From: JAOAPY01 sp038237475
GTDB lineage: Bacteria > Acidobacteriota > Blastocatellia > Pyrinomonadales > Pyrinomonadaceae
DNA: 64,000 nucleotides
Assembly: GCA_038237475.1 (NCBI GenBank)
Contig: JBBRYS010000005.1
Span: 186,001 to 250,000 of the forward strand
Direction: 5' to 3'
Under the pieces are notes generated by a model. That model saw nothing but the letters and a program-made list of their open reading frames with translations. It was not told the origin of the DNA and ran no database searches. Below, in pieces: positions 1-8,054 of the stretch; within the stretch, counting starts at the first letter, position 1; each line of letters opens with the position of its first letter. The position numbers were made by a program, and so were the translations under genes.

Positions 1-2
1 CG

Positions 3-1862
3 CTTGAACAGGCTGTCCAGGCTGATAATAATTTTTCACTGGCGCATGCGCGCCTCGCCGAAGCCTGGACAGAACTCGATTACAGCGACAAGGCAAAGGA
101 TGAACTGCTGCGCGCCAACGATTTGGTGCGCGATCGATCGGGACTGGCCCCTGTCGATGCGCTTTATCTCGATGCGATCAATGCCACAATCACGAGAGAC
201 TTCGGCAAGGCAATCGATGCTTATACAAAAATCGCCAGCTACTCACCGGGCGCGGCCCAAGTTTATGTCGATCTGGGACGAGCCTATGAGAAGAACGAAC
301 AACCGGACAAGGCGAGCGAGAATTATCTCAAGGCCGCCAGTCTGAACCCTCAGTATGCAACTGCCTACCTGCGTGCGGGCGTGGTCCAGGTGCGTCGTCA
401 GGATGTAGCAGGCGCTGCGGCTAACTTCGACAAAGCAGAAACCATTTATCGGACACTCGGAAATTTCGAGGGAGTAGCTGAAGTGCTGCGACAACGTGGA
501 GTGCTGTATCGCGGTCTGGGCAAGTATGACGAAGCACGTGAGCAATTCAAAACTGCGCTCGACACGGCGCGCACTACTCGAAATGAACCCCAGCAGATTC
601 TGGCGCTGACTGAACTTAGTTATTTGGCATCCAGTGAAGGTAAGACCGGCGAAGCACAGAGCTATGCTGAGCAGGCGGTGGGACTGGCCCAGCAGAAACA
701 TCTGGAAAGTCTGGCTGCCGGCGGCTTGCTCGAATTAGGCAACTCATTCCTTGGCCGGGGCCAATATGACGAAGCTGAGAAATATTTTAAGCAGGGAATA
801 GATTTAGCCAGCGCCAACAAGGTCAGGCGCCGCGAAGCCATGGGCCAGTTCAATCTCGGCTCGCTATACATCCTGAAACTGCGACCTGATGAAGGATTGG
901 CGCTGGTCGAGGAGGCACTGAAATATTTCAGGCTGGGCAACTACGGGCGTGAGGTCTCGCTTTGCCTGGGACAAATCGCACGCGCGCATCGGCGCAAAGG
1001 CGAGTACCATGCTGCGCTGACAGCGCTGGGACAAAAACTCGAACTGGCGCAAAAGGGAGGCGACCAGCCGCAGATCGCTGCAGCCTATGGCGAAGTCGGC
1101 GCGGTGCTTAGCGAAGAAGAGCGCTTTCCCGAAGCGCTGGAAAATTATGACCGGGCCCTGCCCATCAACAGGACCATCGCGAACAGCATCAATATCGCTT
1201 TTAACCAAGCCAATCGGGGGGACATTCTCTGGAAATTAGGACGCTATGAAGAAGCGCAACAAGCTTTGGCCGAAGCAATGGAGATTGCTCGCCAGCCGGA
1301 GACTGGCTACAACCAGTTGATCCCGGAGATCCAACGCAGCCAGGCCCAGATGGCGTTGACGCAACGCCGGTTTGCTGAAGCAAAAACCCTGGCCGAGACT
1401 TCCCTGGCGCTGGCCGGAACTCAATACAAGAGCGTCACGATTGAATCCAAGTTCACCCTCGGTCTCGTAAAGGCACTTAATGGTTCTGCGGCAGAGGGGA
1501 GAAAGCTCTGCGAGGAAGCATTGCAGCTTGCCTCCGACGCCGGCGATTCAGCCCTGTTGTCGCGCGCCATGATGGCGCTAGCCGCAGCTTCACTTGAGGC
1601 CGGCGACGCACGCGCCGCGCTTGATTTAGCCACCCGGGCGCAGGTCAGGTTGGCGCAGGGAGGGCAGCAGGAATCTGAGTGGCGAGCCTGGTTGATAGCA
1701 TCCCAGGCCAGTCAGCGACTTGGCGAAAAGGCAGAGGCAACGATACAATTGGCCCAAGCAAAGCAGGTGGTTGGTCAGCTCCAACAGAAGTGGGGCGCAG
1801 ATATGTTCAGTCGATATACTAACCGGCCTGATATTCAGGTTCTTTACAAACAGCTCGACTAA
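3..1862 (+). CDS. TPR-repeat protein, 5' end cut by window edge
   Basis: The frame is open from the first bases, so the true start lies upstream and only about 619 C-terminal residues are seen. They form a nearly continuous array of tetratricopeptide repeats (recurring patterns such as GKYDEAREQF, GQYDEAEKYF, GRYEEAQQAL), a scaffold for protein-protein contacts. There is no catalytic motif, membrane segment or signal in the visible part. In Acidobacteriota such arrays are common as the C-terminal half of Ser/Thr kinases or winged-helix regulators; whether a kinase precedes this one cannot be seen (inference). It stops at a TAA 46 bp before a tiny downstream gene that may share its transcript. 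Confidence 0.85.
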   Translation, partial: LEQAVQADNNFSLAHARLAEAWTELDYSDKAKDELLRANDLVRDRSGLAPVDALYLDAINATITRDFGKAIDAYTKIASYSPGAAQVYVDLGRAYEKNEQPDKASENYLKAASLNPQYATAYLRAGVVQVRRQDVAGAAANFDKAETIYRTLGNFEGVAEVLRQRGVLYRGLGKYDEAREQFKTALDTARTTRNEPQQILALTELSYLASSEGKTGEAQSYAEQAVGLAQQKHLESLAAGGLLELGNSFLGRGQYDEAEKYFKQGIDLASANKVRRREAMGQFNLGSLYILKLRPDEGLALVEEALKYFRLGNYGREVSLCLGQIARAHRRKGEYHAALTALGQKLELAQKGGDQPQIAAAYGEVGAVLSEEERFPEALENYDRALPINRTIANSINIAFNQANRGDILWKLGRYEEAQQALAEAMEIARQPETGYNQLIPEIQRSQAQMALTQRRFAEAKTLAETSLALAGTQYKSVTIESKFTLGLVKALNGSAAEGRKLCEEALQLASDAGDSALLSRAMMALAAASLEAGDARAALDLATRAQVRLAQGGQQESEWRAWLIASQASQRLGEKAEATIQLAQAKQVVGQLQQKWGADMFSRYTNRPDIQVLYKQLD

Positions 1863-1908
1863 GCGATTGCGAGTCGAGCTTGCCCAGACATCACCAAGGA
1901 GAAGCGAT

Positions 1909-2052
1909 ATGTCCGAAGAAAATGAGGTCAATATGGAATCGGGTGCTATCGATCCGCCGGGAACAACCGGCACGGAAGCGAGCGCCAGTCTTGACACTGC
2001 TTTGAGCGCAGATGGCGACGGCGCTATCGATCCTCCGGGCACCACCGAATAA
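1909..2052 (+). CDS. 47-aa acidic peptide with duplicated GAIDPPGTT motif
   Basis: A short gene preceded by a good ribosome binding site (AAGGAG, 1896-1901) 7 bp before the ATG. The product has 47 residues, is acidic, has no cysteine or membrane segment, and contains GAIDPPGTT twice (residues about 12-20 and 38-46), the second copy at the very C-terminus. It follows the TPR gene by 46 bp and is closed by a strong hairpin, so it looks like a deliberate small gene. I do not recognise a family. It could be a peptide partner of the upstream protein, a ligand or a precursor peptide; no modifying enzyme is adjacent in the window. Confidence 0.6.
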   Translation: MSEENEVNMESGAIDPPGTTGTEASASLDTALSADGDGAIDPPGTTE

Positions 2053-2066
2053 CCCGAACAGCAAAA

Positions 2067-2100
2067 GCAGGTGGCCCCGAATGACATCGGGACCACCTGC
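2067..2100. terminator. Hairpin between convergent genes
   Basis: A 14-bp stem (GCAGGTGGCCCCGA with TCGGGACCACCTGC, one C-A mismatch) around a 6-nt loop, flanked by AAAA on the left and a short T-rich stretch on the right. It lies between the small peptide gene (plus) and the GlsB gene (minus), so it is probably a bidirectional terminator. Confidence 0.7.
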
Positions 2101-2124
2101 TGCTTTCTCCACATCCCTAATCCG

Positions 2125-2400
2125 CTAACGGCGCCGGCTGGTTAAAAGCGATATCACTGCTACAAAAAGGGCAGCACCAATAATCGACCAGACAATGGGA
2201 AAATTGGCGGAACCGATCCGCACCGGAAACAACTCGGGCAGGTGCAGTGTGCGCGCCAGCCACATGCCAATCAGCGCGCCAATAAATCCCAAGGCGATCG
2301 ACACCAGACAGCCACCGTGTGAGTAGCCGCTGATGCTTCGCCCAATCGCGCCGCAGATACCTGCCACCACCAACAAAATCAGTAGATCAGTTAAGTCCAT
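2125..2400 (-). CDS. GlsB/YeaQ/YmgE-family small membrane protein
   Basis: A 91-residue inner-membrane protein with three hydrophobic segments and the glycine-rich pattern of the transglycosylase-associated / YeaQ family (GICGAIGRSISG near the N-terminus, then a GFIGALIGMWLA segment). The family is stress-associated in many bacteria; its biochemical role is not settled. The ATG at 2400 was chosen over an in-frame start 21 bp upstream because GGGAGG lies a proper distance before it. The 3' end meets the convergent hairpin at 2067-2100. Confidence 0.8.
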   Translation of the reverse strand: MDLTDLLILLVVAGICGAIGRSISGYSHGGCLVSIALGFIGALIGMWLARTLHLPELFPVRIGSANFPIVWSIIGAALFVAVISLLTSRRR

Positions 2401-2455
2401 AACTACCTCCCTTTCCCGCACGCAGCCAACGTATGGCTGCTAATTTGATTGCTGC

Positions 2456-4024
2456 TCAGAAGTTTCGGCTCTTCACCCACTCGCGCGCAACTTCTGCCTG
2501 CCCTCGCTTTTGTCCATCGACCTCATAATTGAGCCGTCTCATCTCCGCGGTTGAAAGAGCGCCAGCCAGCTTTGAGAGAACTTCCTGCAGAGCCGGTACA
2601 CGAGCCAGCGTCTCTGCGCGCACAAAATAAATACCTTCGTAAGGCGGAAAATAATGGCGATCATCTTCGAGTTGAAACAGATCAAGCGCGGCAATCCGGC
2701 CTTCAGTCGAATTACCGGCGATCAGATCAACTTTATTGGAAGCCAAGGCAATGTACGTCAGCGAGAGATCCATCTCGCGGGGCTGATCCGCAAAATGCAA
2801 ACCGTAGGCTTTCACGAAGCCGGGGTACCCGTCAGCTCTTGACATGAAATCCTGACCAAAACCAGCGCGCCAATTCCGAGCGTAAGGCACAGCCTCGGAA
2901 ATCGTTTTCAATTTAAGACGCCGGGCCTCGGCGCCGCGCACAAGAATCGCAAAGGTGTTGTCGAACCCCAGCGGTTGACTTGTCTCCAGCTTGAATTTTT
3001 CGGCGTACTCGCGCCGCACCTGGGCATAGACCGCGCGTGGGTCTGTAATCGGCGCATGATGCAGGATGGCCGTGTAGGCCGTTCCCGTGTATTCAGGATA
3101 AAGGTCCACGCGTCCGGCGAGCAGTGCCTCATGAGCGAGATTCCCTCCCAATTCGTACTGCCGATCAACCGTCACGCCGCGCTCTTCGAGCATCTGGGCC
3201 ACAATCTCCGCCAGCAATACTGATTCGGTAAAATCCTTCGAACTGACGGTCACCTTTGGAGCACCTGCCTGAGCTCCGGTTCCAGCCCGTGAACCCCGCG
3301 AGATCAAATAACCGCCGGCAGCGATGACCAGAGCAGCGCCAACGAGAATGAAATTGCGCAACCGGTGGTTTCCGTCGCGCTTGCGGCCGCGAGCCTCGAC
3401 CGAAAAATGCTTTTCCAGTAATCCCAAAGAGAAATCAGCCAGCAGGGCCATCAAGGCTGCGGGCACTGCTCCCGCCAGCAGCAGGTTGTTCTCGAATTGA
3501 CGGAGTCCACGAAAGATATAAACACCAAGTCCACCCGCCCCAACGGCTGCGGCGATAGTGGCGACGCCTACCGAGATGACGGTCGCTACTCGGACCCCAG
3601 TTATTATTACCGACATAGCCAGGGGCAATTCCACCTGCCACAGAATTTGACTATTCGTCATGCCCATCGCCACCGCTGCTTCGCGCACGTTTTGGTCAAC
3701 ACCCAAAATTCCCGTTACGGTATTTCGAATGATGGGAAGCAAGGCATAGACGACCAGGGCTACAGTTGCGGTGCGGGCGCCGATGCCACCGATGAAAGGC
3801 AACGGGATTAGAAAGCCAAACAGCGCCAGACTGGGAATAGTCTGCATGATGTTGGCAAGGCCAAGTACGGGGCCGCGCAAAGCTTTTTTACGCGTTAGCA
3901 GTATGCCGGTGGGAATACCTATCGCCACGGCGACCATTGTGGAAGCAAACACAAGCCACAAGTGCTGACCGAGCAGCGTCAGCAGCTCAGCGCCATTCTG
4001 TTTTATGAATTCAAAAAAATTCAT
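2456..4024 (-). CDS. ABC importer permease fused to substrate-binding domain (EgtU/OpuCB-OpuCC type)
   Basis: 522 residues in two parts. Residues about 15-210 are a MetI-like permease with about six membrane segments and the coupling motif around REAAVAMGMTNSQILWQVELP. After another membrane segment (about 227-245), residues about 255-520 are a periplasmic QAT-type binding domain, with SKDFTES, the DLYPEYTGTAYT motif and GFDNTFAIL. This permease-binding-protein fusion is known for OpuC/Prox-type importers of quaternary amines and, importantly, for the ergothioneine importer EgtU. It follows its ATPase by 49 bp and a histidine trimethyltransferase gene upstream, which favours hercynine or ergothioneine as cargo (inference). 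Glycine betaine, choline or carnitine remain alternatives. No clear ribosome binding site precedes the ATG. Confidence 0.85.
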   Translation of the reverse strand: MNFFEFIKQNGAELLTLLGQHLWLVFASTMVAVAIGIPTGILLTRKKALRGPVLGLANIMQTIPSLALFGFLIPLPFIGGIGARTATVALVVYALLPIIRNTVTGILGVDQNVREAAVAMGMTNSQILWQVELPLAMSVIITGVRVATVISVGVATIAAAVGAGGLGVYIFRGLRQFENNLLLAGAVPAALMALLADFSLGLLEKHFSVEARGRKRDGNHRLRNFILVGAALVIAAGGYLISRGSRAGTGAQAGAPKVTVSSKDFTESVLLAEIVAQMLEERGVTVDRQYELGGNLAHEALLAGRVDLYPEYTGTAYTAILHHAPITDPRAVYAQVRREYAEKFKLETSQPLGFDNTFAILVRGAEARRLKLKTISEAVPYARNWRAGFGQDFMSRADGYPGFVKAYGLHFADQPREMDLSLTYIALASNKVDLIAGNSTEGRIAALDLFQLEDDRHYFPPYEGIYFVRAETLARVPALQEVLSKLAGALSTAEMRRLNYEVDGQKRGQAEVAREWVKSRNF

Positions 4025-4073
4025 TAGAGGTTCGACAGGTTGTCTTTGATCGAATTAACTCTCATAGGCCGGC

Positions 4074-4838
4074 TCAGCTTTGTCTTGCCAGTTGCATCGT
4101 CTCCAGATAACTCTGTGCGAGTGGCTCTTTTGACTCCAGAAACTTTTCGGGAGTCTCCAACAGCAGCAAGCGACCGTTCGCCATCAAGCCGATGCGGGTA
4201 CCGAGCAACAGCGCTTCGCGCACATCGTGCGTGACGAAGATCGCGGTCTTGCCCAGCCGTCTCGAGAGACTCAGAAATTCCCGCTGCAGGCTGCTGCGAG
4301 TCAGAGGATCGAGCGCGCCAAAGGGCTCGTCAAGCAACAACAAAGGCGGCTCAGCTGCCATAGCCCGGGCCACTCCAACTCGTTGTCGTTGCCCGCCGGA
4401 TAATTCGCCCGGGTAACGTCCCGCGAACTCTGCCGCTGCCAGGCCGACCAGAGCCAGCAACTCGGCGACGCGTTCTTTGATACGCGATTCATCCCATCTC
4501 TCGAGCCTGGGCACCAAAGCAATGTTTTGTTCGACGGTAAAATGCGGGAACAATCCGCCTTCCTGGATCACATAGCCGCTCCGCCTGCGCAAACTGATTG
4601 GGTCCCAGTCAACCGTTGCCTGTCCTTCAATCAACACCTTTCCGGCGGTGGGCAACAGCATGCGATTTATTAGTTTGAGAGTTGTCGTTTTGCCGCAGCC
4701 TGATTCGCCCAGCAGGACCAGAGTCTCGCCGTTCTGTACGCTGAGATTCAAGTGAGAAATGATGGGCGCCGGCAGCGATGGGATTGAATAGCTTACGTCG
4801 CGAAACTCGACCAGGATTTGATGTTTTGCTTCAGCCAT
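4074..4838 (-). CDS. ABC transporter ATPase for the quaternary amine/ergothioneine importer (EgtV/OpuCA type)
   Basis: 254-residue ABC ATPase with Walker A GESGCGKTT (about 44-52), Q-loop QEGGLFPH, signature LSGGQRQR, Walker B LLLLDEP and the switch histidine in FVTHD. It ends soon after the core domain and lacks the C-terminal CBS pair that osmosensing OpuCA/OpuAA ATPases carry, so salt gating by that route is unlikely. It lies between egtD (45 bp upstream) and the permease-binding-protein fusion (49 bp downstream) and would energise that importer. Confidence 0.88.
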   Translation of the reverse strand: MAEAKHQILVEFRDVSYSIPSLPAPIISHLNLSVQNGETLVLLGESGCGKTTTLKLINRMLLPTAGKVLIEGQATVDWDPISLRRRSGYVIQEGGLFPHFTVEQNIALVPRLERWDESRIKERVAELLALVGLAAAEFAGRYPGELSGGQRQRVGVARAMAAEPPLLLLDEPFGALDPLTRSSLQREFLSLSRRLGKTAIFVTHDVREALLLGTRIGLMANGRLLLLETPEKFLESKEPLAQSYLETMQLARQS

Positions 4839-4883
4839 TGGGCGAACGGAAGAATGCAGGTGTGGAAGCGTGATTGAGGACGG

Positions 4884-5894
4884 CTAACTCTGGGCCAGCA
4901 GAAGGTTACTACCGAAGCGTTGCCGTTCGTCAAACCAGGTGCGACCGTAGACAAAACCCGTTTCGCCTGCCAGCGCCGCCAGGCTGTCCACATCATACTT
5001 GTAAGAGTTCTCGGTATGAATTGTCTCCCCAGCCGCAAGTTGGATTTCAAGATCCAGCTTACGTAGAGTCACGCGTTGGTCGCGCAAACTCTCGAGACAG
5101 ATTTCGATGCGACTGGCCGTTTCATTAAAAACGGCGCGATGGCGGAATGCCGGCAGATCAAAATCAGCGTCCAGCGTGCGGTTGATTCGCACCAGCAGGT
5201 TGCGACTGAACGCTGCGGTGACGCCCAGCGTGTCGTTGTAAGCCGCTTCCAAAATGTGTTTGTCTTTTTTCAAGTCGGCGCCAAGCAGGAGAGCGTCGCC
5301 GTTCTGCAGGACGCTGCGCATAGCGCGCAGGAAGGCGCGGGCTTCATCAGGTTCAAAGTTGCTGATATTGGATCCGAGAAAAAGTGCCAGCGTTCGGCCA
5401 CGCTGTTTTTTAGCTAATTCCGCCAGGGCGACAAAGTACTCTGCCGCAAAAGCCTCAATCCGTAGGCGCGGATATGATTGCAGCAGCACGCGGGAGCTGC
5501 GCTCCAGAGCCGAAGCCGAAATGTCCACCGGCACGAATAACAACTGAGGCTGGTTGGCCAGGAGCGCTTCAATGATCAGCCGTGTCTTTGAAGCACTCCC
5601 GCTGCCCATTTCGATCAAGGTGTTGGGAGTTTCAATCGTGCCCACAATTTCGGCGGCATGTCGGGAAAGGATCTCGTTTTCAGCGCGCGTTAAATAATAC
5701 TCGGGCAACAAACAGATGGCCTCGAACAATTGCGAGCCCAATTCGTCGTAAAGATATTTTGGAAAGAGATGTTTGGGCGTGGCAGAAAGACCGCGGCGCA
5801 CATCTTCAGCAAAGTCCGCCAGCGGATCGCGCTTGACCAGGTTATGTAAGACGAGCCTGTCTTCGTTGATACGGGACGCTTCAGGCTGCGACAT
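4884..5894 (-). CDS. egtD: L-histidine N-alpha-methyltransferase (EgtD)
   Basis: 336 residues. EgtD trimethylates histidine with three S-adenosylmethionine molecules to hercynine, the first step to ergothioneine. Seen here: the family N-terminal region with LFPKYLYDELGSQLFEAI, the SAM-binding EMGSGSASKTR, the FLGSNISNF segment that includes a substrate-contacting Asn in the family, and near the end TENSYKYD, matching the E-x-S-x-K motif that holds the histidine imidazole. Length is close to characterised EgtD (about 320). Start at 5894 is set by AAGGAG just upstream; an earlier in-frame ATG at 5912 lacks one. No EgtB sulfoxide synthase or EgtE lies nearby, so the later steps must be elsewhere or hercynine is itself the product. 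Co-directional with the two transporter genes. Confidence 0.88.
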   Translation of the reverse strand: MSQPEASRINEDRLVLHNLVKRDPLADFAEDVRRGLSATPKHLFPKYLYDELGSQLFEAICLLPEYYLTRAENEILSRHAAEIVGTIETPNTLIEMGSGSASKTRLIIEALLANQPQLLFVPVDISASALERSSRVLLQSYPRLRIEAFAAEYFVALAELAKKQRGRTLALFLGSNISNFEPDEARAFLRAMRSVLQNGDALLLGADLKKDKHILEAAYNDTLGVTAAFSRNLLVRINRTLDADFDLPAFRHRAVFNETASRIEICLESLRDQRVTLRKLDLEIQLAAGETIHTENSYKYDVDSLAALAGETGFVYGRTWFDERQRFGSNLLLAQS

Positions 5895-6171
5895 TAGTGC
5901 TCCTTGTTCCATCTACCTGGCCGTGGGGGTTGGCCCATCCTGATGGCTCTAGATTGTGTCGCGCTATGATAGCCGATTGCGTTTCATTAGCAACCCTCGC
6001 TGAACGGTACTGGAACAGATTGTTGGGTTTAGGACGCAGTTGTCGTCCGAGCATCCAGGACTTAAGTTCTCTTTCTGAACGGCATCGCAAGGCTTATTTG
6101 ACTGCGCTCAGCAGCGGCGACGCTGTCAAGGCTTGACCGCGGCACGCCTCACAGGCAAGATCGAGCGCGCT
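5895..6171. other. Divergent intergenic region
   Basis: About 277 bp between egtD (minus) and the VWFA gene (plus). It should contain both promoters, but I could not assign boxes with confidence. A short open frame running through it has no ribosome binding site and no recognisable product. Confidence 0.5.
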
Positions 6172-7950
6172 ATGCTACTGTCGCAATTCATTCGCGCAAG
6201 GTCCTTTCGTATCTCATTGTCTGCTGCCTTTTTCGTGTGCTTCGCAGGCTCGATATTTGGGCCGCTGACACACGCTCAAAGTACCTCGCGAGAGTTTTCT
6301 ACACCCGACAAAGTTTCTGTCTCAATCACGACTCGCAACGGCCGCGTCAGCGTCGTCGCCGGCAGGGAACAAAACAAGGTAACCGTGCACGCCACTTCCA
6401 CCGGTGCTTTGGTTGAGCCCGGCGATGTGCAAACAAATGTCCGGGGCGGAAATGTCGATATCGATGTGCGGGCCCGGCGGGAACAGGATCGAATCGACCT
6501 GACAGTTAACCTCCCCGCTCGCTCGCGTTTGCGGATCTCGAGCGGCGCCGGCTCGGTCGATGTTGTCGGCAATGTCGAATTCGCCGAAGTGCAGACTAAC
6601 ACCGGCACGATTCATGTGGACGTGCCCCTCGATAAGCTTAATTTCAATTTCAGCTGGCATGCGAGCCGCCCACGCTTTTTGAGTGACGTTGAACTACCCG
6701 ACGTAAAAGAGAAGGCGGGCGGTATCTTTACTATTTCGGGCAGTCTGGACGGAGAGCAACTAAGCAAGAAGAGAGCGAAGAAGGAAAAGAAGCCGAACAA
6801 ATCTGACGAAGCAGAGCACCCCACCCTGCGCGAACTTGTGAGCCTCGACCTGCGCACCGAACGAGGCGTGATTTTATTGAACATCGATCCGTCCATGGTG
6901 CCCAGCGATCTTCATGAACGCGCTTTAACCGAAGCGGCCCGGGCCATCGTTCGCAGTGGCGACGAAGTTTTGATCGAGGCCATTCGCAAGGTTTCTCCGA
7001 AAATGTTCGGCGACTATGCCAGGACGCTACGACCGCCTGAAAAGGAACCAACCTTGTCTCGCGGTTCGGCGCCCATGCAGTTCGTGACAGCGGTTGCGCC
7101 ACAGATGATGCGCGTTAATGCCAGCGTCACGGATCGTAACGGACGGGCCATTGGCGATCTGAAGAGTTCGGATTTCACCCTGCTGGAAAACGGGGCCGAA
7201 CGTACAGTAATGAGCGTGGCCCCGGCTAATGAACCATTCAACCTGGTACTGCTGCTGGACGTATCCGGCAGTGTTGAAGAGCGCTTGGACTTTATTCGCA
7301 AAGCAGCTCGCGACTTTTTAAAGACCGCGAGCCCGCAGGATCGCATATCCATCGTCAGTTTTCGCGACGACATTCAAGTTATCTCTGACTTCAGCACCGA
7401 CCGGCGGCTGTTGGCAAAAAAACTGGACGATATCGACGCGGGTGGCGCTACCGCTCTCTACGATGCGCTGGCTTATGTGTTGTCGACCACGTTGAAACCG
7501 TTGCGAGGTGATCGAACAGCCATTGTCATTCTGTCCGACGGTGACGATAACAAGTCTTTCGTACCCCTGCCTTCTCTGCTGCAGGCGACCAGCGAATCGG
7601 GCGCCTTGATCTATCCGCTTTACGTGCCTTCCGGCTTGATTCCGGAAAGCAGCGTGGCCAGACCTGAAGGCACCGCCGACCCTTTGCGGTCGCGTTACTT
7701 GACGCTCACAACCCGCGCAGAAGAAGACGGTCGCAAGCTGGCTAATGCATCGGGCGGAGTCTATTACCCCATTCATCGACTCGAAGATCTGCAGCGTGCG
7801 TATGACGACGTAGTAGCCCAGTTGCGCACTGCCTACACAATTACTTATGCATCAAACTCCGAACCAAGTCACCGCAGCGTTAAGGTGCGCGCCCATCGCG
7901 ACGGCTCCTCAGTACGCCTGAGCCCGGTTGTAGCCGCGGCCACGCCTTGA
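6172..7950 (+). CDS. Secreted VWFA-domain protein, acidobacterial type
   Basis: 592 residues. An N-terminal signal peptide ends around GPLTHAQS. Then comes a beta-rich region of short repeats (about 40-150, like adhesin/DUF4097 proteins), a lysine-rich linker (KKRAKKEKK), and from about residue 320 the VWFA-related domain widespread in Acidobacteria, with the metal-site motif DVSGSVEE and the later T (GGATALYDAL) and D (LSDGDDN) positions. Such proteins are exported and are thought to mediate contacts at the cell surface; the ligand is unknown. I chose the ATG at 6172 because it gives a normal signal peptide; 6133 is an alternative in-frame start. Neither has a strong ribosome binding site. 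Confidence 0.8.
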   Translation: MLLSQFIRARSFRISLSAAFFVCFAGSIFGPLTHAQSTSREFSTPDKVSVSITTRNGRVSVVAGREQNKVTVHATSTGALVEPGDVQTNVRGGNVDIDVRARREQDRIDLTVNLPARSRLRISSGAGSVDVVGNVEFAEVQTNTGTIHVDVPLDKLNFNFSWHASRPRFLSDVELPDVKEKAGGIFTISGSLDGEQLSKKRAKKEKKPNKSDEAEHPTLRELVSLDLRTERGVILLNIDPSMVPSDLHERALTEAARAIVRSGDEVLIEAIRKVSPKMFGDYARTLRPPEKEPTLSRGSAPMQFVTAVAPQMMRVNASVTDRNGRAIGDLKSSDFTLLENGAERTVMSVAPANEPFNLVLLLDVSGSVEERLDFIRKAARDFLKTASPQDRISIVSFRDDIQVISDFSTDRRLLAKKLDDIDAGGATALYDALAYVLSTTLKPLRGDRTAIVILSDGDDNKSFVPLPSLLQATSESGALIYPLYVPSGLIPESSVARPEGTADPLRSRYLTLTTRAEEDGRKLANASGGVYYPIHRLEDLQRAYDDVVAQLRTAYTITYASNSEPSHRSVKVRAHRDGSSVRLSPVVAAATP

Positions 7951-7968
7951 GCCCCTGATTTTGGTGCT

Positions 7969-7993
7969 CAGCCATGGCGGGCTGGGTGTTTTT
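7969..7993 (+). terminator. Weak rho-independent terminator after the VWFA gene
   Basis: A 5-bp stem CAGCC / GGCTG with a 6-nt loop, followed by GGTGTTTTT, 18 bp after the VWFA stop codon. The stem is short, so the call is tentative. Confidence 0.4.
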
Positions 7994-8022
7994 ACCTGAA
8001 GGAATTAATGTGAGTTGATTTT

Positions 8023-8050
8023 TCATCCTTCCTCCGTCATCCTTCCACCT
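8023..8050. repeat. Heptanucleotide tandem repeat
   Basis: Four 7-bp units in alternating form: TCATCCT, TCCTCCG, TCATCCT, TCCACCT. It ends 4 bp before the xseA start codon, so changes in copy number could alter its leader. It is one of three heptad tracts in the window. Confidence 0.6.
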
Positions 8051-8054
8051 GTAC

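Noticed and set aside
5897..6136. 79-codon plus-strand frame upstream of the VWFA gene
   Set aside because: It lies in a divergent promoter region, has no ribosome binding site or recognisable motif, and its amino-acid composition is not protein-like.
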